A stretch of 64,000 nucleotides of DNA, taken from positions 9,307,001-9,371,000 of the forward strand of contig CM037463.1 of NCBI GenBank assembly GCA_021014325.1, given 5' to 3'. The notes beneath the pieces are model-generated. The model made no database searches and was not told where the DNA came from. It was given only the letters and a program-made list of their open reading frames with translations. This document shows positions 35,501 to 47,500 of the stretch, piece by piece. A program made the position numbers and the translations under genes. The stretch is from Plazaster borealis. Lineage: Eukaryota; Echinodermata; Asteroidea; Forcipulatida; Labidiasteridae. How positions within the stretch are numbered: position 1 is the first letter of the stretch; the number at the start of each line of letters is the position of its first letter.

Positions 35501-38500
35501 ATGGTCATCTGCCGTGTCTTCAGGTATGTATGATAATAACTACTTCTTATATAGCGCATTGTACAATAACGTTTCAATGCGTTTTACATTAGTGCCCTGG
35601 TCATTGGGCCAATAACATTCCTGTAATCTTTTTCAGCTCTTTGGGAGTTTACAGCCCGGGCTGCCGTGGTGCTCGGAAGGATTTTTCAAACACAATATTC
35701 ACCTTTACCCTTGCAGGTACCCATTTATACCCCAGGGTGAATAGAAGCGATTATAGTGAAGCATCTTGCTCAAGGACACAAATGTCATGACTGGGATTCG
35801 AACCCACACCCTGATGACTTAACCGCCAGAACTTGAATACGATGCTCTAAACCGCTCGGCCATGAAATCTAAAATCAACACACATGTGTTAGCAGTTGCG
35901 ACACCCATCCACATCTATGCAACAGCTCATGTTGTGTTCAAATTGTTCAAAAATAAGTGAAGAAGCTTAAAGGAGCATCTCAAAAGAACATTCCAGTAGG
36001 AATATGCCTGAAATACAGTGGACCGCCAGAGCGTTCTGCTGGACGGCGATATGATGCCGAACTTCAATCCTACATGAAAACAAGGAAAACAAGGAAAGTT
36101 TCGGCAGTCCAGACTATTATTTGGTGCTTTGCAAGGGGGTACAACACACATGTACATACACAATGTATGTGCATCAACATTGAAAAATAAAATGTTGACA
36201 TGTATACCTTTGGGGGAGGGGGAAGGGGGGGTCTTGTAAAGTCGTACTCTTTGTATGACCTTGACAAAAACTTTGGACAGCCCCATTGGGGTTGTAGCCA
36301 GGGCAAATTGAGTATCTGGGCCCAATTTTATAAAGCCTGTAAGCACAAAAACTTGCTAAGCACAGACAAATCTTGCTTAGCAGAAACAGGTTACCAGCCC
36401 AAATTCTGTAAAGTTTACATTGATGCGACTGGTGCCCCACTCATTTTTTGCTAAGCAAAGAAATTGTATTTAAGCAGTATTTTCTGCTTAACGGCTTTAT
36501 GAAGTTGGGCCCTAGTTGTTTCATGAAAGGCAAGTGATGCAAGCGAAGTGCAGCGCTTCACAACCAGGGCCCAATTAGTAGCTAAGCATAACAAAATTAC
36601 GCTTACCAGAATAAAGTTACCAGCCAAACTACCATGTCACAAGTACAATATTTGTGACTGGTATTCTACTCATTTCTGCTTAGCAGGAAATTGTTAAGCA
36701 ATATTTTCTGCTTAAGCAGCTCTATGAAATCAGGCCCAGGGGTCCACTTGAGCTAAAATGGTTTCAGCTGTTTTGTATTGTTTTGGGGGGCCTTCTCCCG
36801 ATATGATCTCCTGCTCGTATTTGTGCTCTTGATTAAGTCTTTGTCGAAGGCAAAAAGAAGAGCAGGAAAGCCCTCCAAGGCCGTTTTCACTATTTAAAGG
36901 CGCTGTACACATTTGGTAAATACTCCAAATATATATTAGCATAAAAACCGACCTGGTAACGAGCAACAGAGAGCTGTTGATAGTATAAAACATTGTGAGA
37001 AACGACTCCCTCTAAAATAACGTAGTTTTCGAGAAAGAGGTAATTTCTCACTAAAATAAAAAAAGACTTCTTGCAAGAAGCCTTTTATTCCTATCTGAAA
37101 GCACACAAATTTGTACAACAAGGGTGCTTTTTCTTTCATCATTTTCTTGCAACTTCGATGACCAATTGAGCCCAAATTTTCAAAATGTTCAAATGTTGGG
37201 ATACACCAAGTGAGAACACTGGTCTTTGACAATTACCAAACGTGTCCAGTGCCTTTAATAAACAAAGAGAATAAACTTGTAGTGTTGAGCACTGAGTGCC
37301 GGCTAGTGCCTGACTTCCAATTTCAAATCTGTATCCAAAAAGCCCACAGACCCTCACCTACTCACCCACGCTCTCACTCACCTACTCACTGACTCCCCTT
37401 TACAAACCTCTACCAACATCCACAGACCCTGGTGGAGTACAACTGCGACGTGACTCTACTCAACAAGAAGAAGCAGTCGCCCTTTACCCTAGCAACCAGA
37501 TACCACCATGTCACATGTGCTCAGTTCCTGGTTGTTGTGGAAACCTGCATCAAGCTGTCGAATGAGGTGACGGTCGCACAGAGGCAGCTCAGAGAGTAAG
37601 TGTGACAAGTCCAGGTTATCAGCATTTTGGATTTTATTTTGACTCTTTCTGGTAATTTTTTCTTCCTAGTTTTAGACGTAATTTTTTAGAGATGACGCTC
37701 ACCCCAGTGTTTACTTTCTGATGTTCGTTTATGTCTAATAACCAATATTTTAAATTGTCAATAGTCCTTATTTACCCAACAGAAACGGTAGTAAGTGTTC
37801 TCCTGTTTACAGGCGGTTGTGTTGAAGTGATTTTGCTTAACCCTTCTACTATTAGCCTGTTTCTCGAGACAATCATCCCATACCTCATTATGCCAAAACA
37901 GTGTAATTTTCAGTCACACATGCTGATGTAGGGAGTAGAACCATTGCCCAAAGTGCTTCAATGAGAGTGGTGAACTGGAGAAGCCACCATCTATGCTCAA
38001 TTGCAATGGAATTTCTTACCACTGTTAGTAGAGATAAGGTTCTCAACCTTAGTCAATTATTGCAGTTGCGATCTGTGGCACTGACTGATCACGCATACAA
38101 AGAAAGAAAAGTGTGTTGTGGGTTACTTCACCATTATGAGCATAGGGGATGTTTTGAGGCATCTTGGAGTATGCATTTATTGACCCCTTACATGTCACAG
38201 AACGCAACCAAGAATAAAGTTTCTGAGGAACTGTGCGTCGCCGACAATGCTGTTGTCCAAGGCGGGAACCAGCGGCAACCAATGCTGTACATGGCTTAAG
38301 AGCATGCACACCAGCAACGGTTTCTTTAAAATGTTGGCGAATTTCTTTTTTTATATGGCGTGCACAGATTACTAGTCTTCAGTTCTCAAGTCGTTTTTTT
38401 TGTGTATGTTATAGCATAATGCAACATTATATTTTGCTAACAGAGGGCGTATGGTCTCATTCTATTACACTGTTATGAAAGTGCCCTCTAGCGTTCGCTG

Positions 38501-41500
38501 GTAATTGCCTGTAGCATGTAAAGTAGTGAGATAATGAAGACTAGTTTCCCAGTCATTGGAAATGATGGACCACAGCCGCTGCTGTGTGAATTCTCTGTTT
38601 GTGCATTGTGTACATCGTCGGCGCTTGGTTGTGAGTGCGTTATAATAATAATAATAACTAGTTCTTATATAGTGCATGTCACAATAACGCATCAAAGCGC
38701 TTTACATTAGTGCCCTGGTCATTGGGCCAATAACATTCCTTTAATCTTTCTCAGCTTCCTGGGGAGTATACAGCCCTGAGCTATAGTAAAGTATCTTGCT
38801 CAAGGATACAAGTGTAATGACCGGGATTCGAACCCACAACTCGATGACTTAACAATCGTAACTTGAATTCGATGCTCTTAACCACTCGGCCACATGACAC
38901 CCCATATACATCCTAATCACAACTTCTTCGCCAAAAGTATTTCATTTTATAATTGCCTTGTCTGTTTGCTCTCTGCCTCTATTCATGTATTTCCACTTGC
39001 CTGCTTTTGTTACACTTATATACCTATTCATGTGTGTTGTCTTGTCATTTAGCCTTCGAGAAAGACTCTGCTAGGGTCGAAACGTCAGGCCATTTACTAT
39101 TTTTTGCATTTTATAATTTAATGTATTGTTAGCACAGTTCATTGTTACTTGTCTTGATGCATTTTTTTGTTGAGTTTTCCACCAGCCCACCGGGCTATCA
39201 AACTGCAAAAATGAGTAGCCAACTGTAAATCTGGTAGCCCCGGGTTAGCATGCTATCGTCACTTTCGACCCCTGTGCTACATCTCTCTCGATCAAGCTCA
39301 TTGTGTGTCATCAACTGGAATAATTTGTTTTACTTTTCCTCCTTGATTCTGCGCAGGAGCCAGCAAGAAAAAGACGCCCTCAGCAAGAAACTTAGAGAGG
39401 TAAAACTCTATACAATTTGTTTTTGCGACCATATTAACTTCTGAGAGACTATTTGTGTTCTGGTGTTGATGTAGTTTATTCTGAAAGTCTGCAAGTATGG
39501 AAGACAGAAGAAATAAGTGTGCTTGGCCATTTGCCCTTTTATTTCTTAATGCAGTTAGTTGAGAACACCACATAACGTCTCATGTTTTGTTGTGGGATTT
39601 TGTGCATGTTCCTAACTTACTATTGTGCTCATGTGGCAAATTTAATTAATTCTTTCAGTGCCCGCTTTTTATGTGTGTTTTGAACCTAAAACGCCAAGCT
39701 TTTTGAGGTTTTTCGAAATTCTGTATCAACAATTTTAAAAAGTCTTTCTCACCAAACAAAATGTATTTTGCTGATTTTTGTTGCCTTGGTACATCCCAAA
39801 GTCAATAGTATTTCTTGAGTCATAATGTCCTCTTGTTAAATCATGCATATTATGGGTCGTACATGTACGATTTAGGACACTTTTTGAGTTCATAAACAAG
39901 ATTGTACATGTACGATAATGGCACTTTCGGAATACATAAAATAGATCGGAAATACGACCTTGGCACTGAAAGAGTTAAGAACTTGCGTGTTGCAGGATAA
40001 TTTTCTTGCAGATATAAAAGAAAGCTTTCAGAGTGGAAATGTCATTTAAAAGCCAATCACATTATTTTTTCTTTAACACCAGTCAATACTTTACCTTCCT
40101 CCCTCTCAGTTATGGTCTCTCTCTCCTTCCCATAGGCCCTGTCATGCACAGATGCCCTTGTCCACATGCAGAAGACTGACCTATCCCAGCGTATTGAACA
40201 AGTGCGGGGAGAGTACGTTGACCTGACCAATCTACTGGTCCATCAATTAGACCAGATGCATCGGCAACAGTCTCAGACTCACCCTGGCACTCAGCTTCCT
40301 TCATCCACACCAAGGTTTGTCCTGAAACTCTCATATCGGATCTTGTTTTTTGTTCTTGGTCGGCTTGACTGAAAAGTAGTTCACAAACATAACATGGTTT
40401 GAGGTTGGACAGTCGATATTAGCTCCCCGAGGTATTGGAAGTTGATAAACTAGTTTTCAAGGCGAAGCCGAGCAAAGCCGAGGGAACTCGTTTGTCAACT
40501 TCCAATACCGAGGAGAGCTAATGTCAGCTATTGACCCGAAAATAAACCATGTTATATTTCCTTTACTATACCTCATACGTCTCTCTTGTTTAACATCATT
40601 GAGCTTGGGAAAGTGTGACATTTACGTGTGCCACCATCTTTTCATGTGTATGTAGCAAGCGATGTTTGCGCGTGTGTAGTTTACTACACCTGCGTGTGAG
40701 CGAGCAACAGATCAATGCTTGCTTCATAAAGGATAATAGACACCTTGCATAACGCGAAACGCCACAGGGACGCTGAGGTCACGCGCACGTTTTTACACAC
40801 AGAACAGCTATTGTCCAATGATTCGCCTCCTTTGGCCTCAGTGAGGGCGCTTTTTGACCTCAGTGAGGGCGCTTTTTGAGCGTTTGACAACATATGCAAG
40901 GGGTCTATTAGCTGAGGAACTCAACCAGACGGAAGTCACTTTCAGAGGTCTGTAGGTGCCATATGCAGGGACTTACTGGGTATTTTTTGGCAAGTCACGG
41001 TCGAGCGGTCAAGCTCTGGTGTTACCGATCGCCAGAGTGTGGGGTTCAAGTCCCGGTCATGACGCTTGTGTTCTTAATCGAAACCCTTAACCATTATTGA
41101 TTTGCCCTTTGAAAGAGACGAGAAGCCGATGGTCCTGTGTATTGTGTAATACATGTCAAAGAACCCAGTTACACTTATCGCTGAGAGAAGGGGTTTGACC
41201 CTGTGTTTCTGGCAGTGGATGCTGAATGCGCCGCAGCACCTTGTTAACCCTTACAAGGTATTACATAAACGGGTTTCATAATTCAAAAAAACTTCAAAAA
41301 CCTGTTTTGAAATAGATAATGATAAGCGCTTTGAGACACCATAGATAAAGCACTATATTAGTGGCCGAGCGATCTAGTTCACTGGACCCAAGCTCTTGTG
41401 TTGTCAGCAGCAGAATTTGGGTTCGAATCCTGGTCATGACACTTGTGCCCTTGAGCAAGGCACTTAACCATTATTGCTTCATAATAAAGTTGGGAAGGTA

Positions 41501-44500
41501 GTGCACTCAGCTGTACCAGCCAGGCTCCTAGTGGATTATACCCATGCCTACATCCTTACGGACTGTGAAGGGGGTAACCCTGTTTCAGCCCCAGGAGTAG
41601 GTGGCAACATGCCCCTCTGGTGGCAGTTGATTTGGGTTGAGAGCCCAAATCAGTTAAGTGTAGCCCTTACCTTGAAGTGGCCGTCCGGCCTTGTGATGTC
41701 AGACAATATCTCATAAAAAATATATTTAAAAAAAAAAATATAAAAGTTGTTATCATTATTAATACTTTTTATATCCCTTACTAGTGAGGAGGACGTTCTG
41801 GTGTACAAGCAGAAAGCCAGCCAACTGGAGCAAGCTTGTTCCGACCTACAGGATCAAGACCAGAGACAGGAAGAGCACGGCAACAAGGACCAGCTACTGG
41901 AGATAGAGAGACGGTTAAGCCGCCTCCAGCCTCTGCCGACCAGTCCAATATGGCCGGCACCGGCCACCGTCCACAACCCTGGCTTTGCTCTGGACTCCAT
42001 GAGGTACATCTGCTTTGGTCATTTTTCTTGAGCGGTACTTGACCGTATTGAAGGAGAATATTGATTGATTTTCTGGAAACGTAATTAGAGAACTATGTTG
42101 TGTTTCATTTGTTGCTGTTTACCATATCAGTCTATGTCGCTCCCCTCCAACGACTTGGGAGGGCATAGCGAACTGCATGTATGACTCTTTAGCATATATT
42201 ATTTACCTAAGTTATTCTCTTTTGTATTTCTTCTTCACAGGCTGTTGTCATTGCTTTAAATAAATAGCAAATAGTGTCATACTTATCTAGTAATGTGCCT
42301 TACAGAGCTGCCCACTCTCCCTGATTCTGCAGAAAGTTCCCTTAAAATAAACCAATCTTTCCATGTTCTGGTGAGCAAATGTTAAAATCTCCCTGAAAGT
42401 TTTCTGAAAATAAACCAATCTTTCCATGTTCTGATAAACAAATTTGAAAATCTCCCTGAAAGTTTTCTGAAAATAAACCAATCTTTCCATGTTCTGATAA
42501 ACAAATTTGAAAATCTCCCTGAAAGTTTTCTGAAAATATACCAATCTTTCCATGTTCTGGTGAACAAATTTGTAAAACTTCTTGAAAGTTCCCTGAAAAT
42601 AAACCAATCTTTCCATGTTCTGATTAACAAATTTGAAAATCTCCCTAAAAGATTCCTGAAAATTGTACCAATCTTTCCATGTTCTGGTGAAACAAATTTG
42701 AAAACTTCTTGAAAGTTTCCTGAAAAGAAACCAATCTTTCCATGTTCTGATTAAACAAATTTGAAAATCTCCCTGAAAGTTTCCTGAAAATATACCAATC
42801 TTTCCATGTTCTGGTGAACAAACTTGAAAGATATCCTTGAAAGTTGCCTGAAAATAAACCAATCTTTCCATGTTCTGATTAAACAAATTTGAAAAATATC
42901 CTTGAAAGTTGCCTGAAAATAAACCAATCTTTCCATGTTCTGGTGAACAAACTTGAAAATCTCTCTGAAAGTTCCCTGAAAATAAACCAATCTTTCCATG
43001 TTCTGATAAACAAACTTAAAACTCTCCCTAAGCTTCCTGAAAATATGCAAATCTTTCCATGTTCTGATAAACAAATTCGAAAATCTCCCTGAAAACTTCC
43101 TGAATATAAACCAAGCTTTCCATGTTCTGGTGAACAAATTTGAAAATCTCCCTGAAAGTTCCCTGATAATAAACAAATTTTTATGTTTCTGGTAAACAAA
43201 TTTGAAAATCTCCATGATAATAAACCAATCTTTCCATGTTTTGATAAACAAATTTAAAAATCTCCCTGAAACTTCCCTGAAAATAAACCAATCTTTCCAT
43301 GTTCTGGTAAGAACAAATTTGAAAATCTCCCTAACTGTGGAAACTCTCCCTATTATAGTGAATGTAGTTTCTAAATTTTTCCCTGATTGCTGTACAATAT
43401 CTTCCTGATTGCAAGATGCAAATGTTGGCAGTTCTGAAGTCATTGTAGATGGGTCGCGTATCTACCCCACCATTGTATGACTTTTTCAAACTGACACACG
43501 CTCTGTCAAAACCCGAAATTTCTTTGTATTTACCGTGATGTGTATAAACAGCCATTAAAAAAAGATCAACAATTGACCCCAGTGACCAATTTGAGATTTT
43601 CATGTCACATGTGGCAACTGTCTGCAATTTTGGGAGTTAAATTGCACCTGTACAAATTATGGTAAGCGCATAAACCCCACGTCGCCTAAAATGTGCACTA
43701 CAACTGTACAGCATTAGGGCTAGATAGCTCAGTTAGAGCGCTGGCATGTTAATCCGGAGGTTGCAGGTTCAAGTCCCGCCCTGTCAGGTTAAAAAGGTTA
43801 AAGATTCAACAAATATTAATTTTTGTTTTTGTTTTATTCCAGGACTCGCCTTAGTGAGGTGAATCATCAGATATCCACTCTCCACCATGTGAGTCCAAGC
43901 CTTGCATCGGACAACCTCGACACTCTCAGCCTGAGCAGCAGCTATGCCTCTTCCCTCAGTTCATCATCATCATCATCCCTAATGGCTGCAATGGTACAGT
44001 CCTCCCCAGGGCACTTGGCCAAGAAACAGAGGGTGTCGTGGAACGAGGAACTCTCGCAAAAGGGGTCTGTGGATCATGAAGAGATATTTCCCAAGACAGG
44101 CGTTTCAAACAGTAAAACAACTCCGTTAAATGACTTTAAAGGCTATGAATCAAACCCACCTGACACATTGAGAAGTTCTGAAGATCAAAGGTCGAGTCAC
44201 ATCTTGATGGCTGATCAAAAAAGCAAGGACTTCACAAGCAAATTGTATTCTGAAGAAGTTGGACCTGGGCGTTGTATAACTGCGATCAGAAACCAGTCGC
44301 AGCCGAAGACAAACATTCTCCATGTCCAAGCAGAGATTAACCTCCAGGAAACTGAACTTGAGACTCCGGGAAGTCACACTTGCACGGGCTACGTCAAACC
44401 CTCTGCAGAGGACAGTGGCAGGAACTCAATCCCACCTCCATCATATCTGGAGTGTTGTTCCAGACATTTAAGAAGCTCACACAGCTCAGAGTCTACCATC

Positions 44501-47500
44501 GGTAGGGATGACACTTCCAAGAGGAAAACAGGAGACCCTCACAGAAATGCAGATGGGAGGAAAATTTCCCTTGATCATGTCGATCAGAAATCTTCTGCGG
44601 CAGTAACTAACTCTTCACCTGGAGAGAAACTTGAAATGCCTGAAGCTTATTTCTTTCCCACGTTTGATAAGCTCCCAAAAGGTTCTGAGTCCACTCAGCA
44701 GCACTTTGCACCTCAGAAGCACCGGGAGAATCATGCCATGCCAGACTTCATGAGGAAGGTGCAGCGAACTGACCAGTTTGGAGAGCCTGAAGCCGGGAAA
44801 GTCGTTGTCAAGATCAGCAACGGAGAGGAGTTGGTGCTGCTGCCGCCCGGCACCGCAGGAAGCATGGGTGATCTCTCAACATCTCACCACCGCCTCAATT
44901 CTAACTCCAGCCTGAGCAGTGTATCCTCGGATCTGCCTTGGTCTGAGAGCGAGACAGATGATTCTCCTCGTCCGAACAGACAACCAGTGAGAGGCGGAAT
45001 TCTCTCCAGGAAAACTGCCGACGGCTCCAAGAAAACCCAAGAGAAGCATATCAAGTTTGCTTTGGATGATGTTGACGATAAACCAACCGCGTCCGTGGCA
45101 AACCCTGCTAATGGGAAGCCTCATCCTTCCAAGAGGCGAGATTTGTCTCCAATCTACGAAGCACCGGATTTATTGAAATCCACTTCGGACGACTCGAAGA
45201 GTCAGAAGAAAGACACCATCGTCAAAAGCACTGACAAAAACTATGCAAACAAGCAGAAGAATCGGTCAGAGAAGAAATCACCTGAAATAAAAACTGACAA
45301 CGACTGTCAAAGCTTGACAATTCCCAAGTCTAAGAAACTTTGTGAGCCAACCAATCGAGATGATAAGACCCCCTTGCGTCGGAGAAATTTCCGTCTATTC
45401 AGCTACAGTAGTGACGAGGGAGATCATGAGGAAGAGAGCAGCAAGTTGGGAAAAATAATGCCACAGCCTGAGCATGAGAACCTGAAATATCCCGCTGGCC
45501 TGGTAAGAATGTCATCCGGCACTTTCGCTTTTCAAATTTAACAATTAGTATAATTTTCAAGCAAACTGGAATCCTCGATTCTGATTGGTCGATCCATGGC
45601 AACAAGAGTGTGATATTAACCAAAAGTGCACTGCCGATATCACAACCTGTTGAAACGCGCAGTTCTAACTCCACGTTTTGCACTTTTTTAAGCTGCACAT
45701 CAAGTTTGCCTGAAGATAAATTAATTATGAGATGCGCACTTGTGGAATATGGAAAAATATAGCTGTGTAGAGCAGTTTATAGAGGATGCAGACGCCTCAG
45801 CGACCATAGACTGCAATGAAATGGCTCAGCGTCTGGCAATCATCGCGTCTGGTGATTATCATCGCGCGACCAAAACATGCGTTTACATAAGTTTCGTGAT
45901 CAGGAAGGCAAAAATTTAAAGTTACCGGAAGCTCAGGTCAATTTTAATTCTCTGGTTTTCTTTGTTATATTGTTGAATTGATTTTACTTTCATATTTGTT
46001 ATCACTTAGTATTACATTCCCAACAACATATGTAATTTTCATGGCCATTAAATTACGTTAAACTAAAATAATTCACGAAACAAAATCCCGGAAGTTTGAA
46101 TACTCGTGAAACTTACACAGTCTATTCCGTTGAGTAATTGTACATTGATAATTTGTTTCCAGAATGACGTGCTCAGCCAGGAGTTTAATGGAAACAAAGA
46201 GAATCCTGTAAACGGCGACACAGACGCAGTGCAGTATAGGTTATGGTAAGAAAATCAAAGAGAATAATTATTTTGATACTAATCTTGTCTTATCTAGTAA
46301 GGTTTGCGGCAACACAAAATCTCTTGCTGAGTTGTGGTGTTCTTACATGAACCAGGGGGTCTGTTTTAAAGCACCACAACTCAAAAGAGAGATTAATTTC
46401 ATGTACATGGCGTTACTGCAAACCATGCTACAATGTAGATTGTATCTTCACTATGCAGAGTTTCAAATCCTACTCATGTACATGGTGTTACTGCAAACCT
46501 TACTAGATTGCATCTCCGCCAAGCAAAGTTTCAAATCCTACTCATGTACATGGTGTTACTGTAAACCTTACTAGACTGATCTCCACCATGCAGAGTTTCA
46601 AATCCTACTCATGTACATGGTGTTACTGCAAACCTTACTAGATTGTATCTCCACCATGCAAAGTTTCAAATCCTACTCATGTACATGATGTTACTGCAAA
46701 CCTTACTAGATTGTGTATCTCCACCATGCAAAGTTTCAAATCCTACTCATGTACATGGTGTTACTGCAAACCTTACTAGATTGTATCTCCACCATGCAGA
46801 GTTTCAAATCCTACTCATAATGTACATGGTGTTACAGCAAACCTTACTAGATTGTATCTCCACCATGCAAAGTTTCAAATCCTACTCATGTACATGGTGT
46901 TACTGCAAACCTTACTAGATTGTGTATCTCCACCATGCAAAGTTTCAAATCCTACTCGTGTACATGGTGTTACTGCAAACCTTACTAGATTGTATCTCCA
47001 CCATGCAAAGTTTCAAATCCTACTCATGTACATGGTGTTACTGCAAACCTTGCTTGATTGTATCTCCACCATGCAGAGTTTCAAGTCCCACTTTAAATCT
47101 TGTATAGTCATATAAAGAAAGGAACTCATGTATGAGAGGAACTGACGTTGATTGAGTGATTTGTAGAGATGAGAAAATTTCAGATTCATCTGAATTTAGA
47201 CTTTTTTATGTCTGCTTGGGGACAAAGGCCGTTCTTTTCTTCAGATATAAAGAAATCCTGTTTGATCTACTTCTCTAGCACTGAGGATACTGTTCCAAGA
47301 AGCTCCTTGCAATCTATAATTCCAGGGGTCACCAAAAGGTGGAAATGCCATCAATTAACGTACCTTCTTAATTTTGTTCCTCTTTTCAGACCTTGTTGTA
47401 AGCAAAAGCTAATACAGCACTTTGTCAATGACTTGTTTATGTTCTTGAAGTTATTTTTTTTAATTCATAATTTCGTTGAAGTTTGAGTTGAACTCAGACC

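Noticed and set aside
42287..43443. Minus-strand open frames of 199 and 230 codons with 21-residue repeats
   Set aside because: They arise from the 63-bp minisatellite in a plus-strand intron; unit indels shift frames, and no start, promoter or domain is visible.
46332..47115. Several overlapping plus-strand frames with repeated LHHAKFQILLMYMVLLQTLL
   Set aside because: Products of the 69-bp intronic minisatellite; no splice sites or domains.
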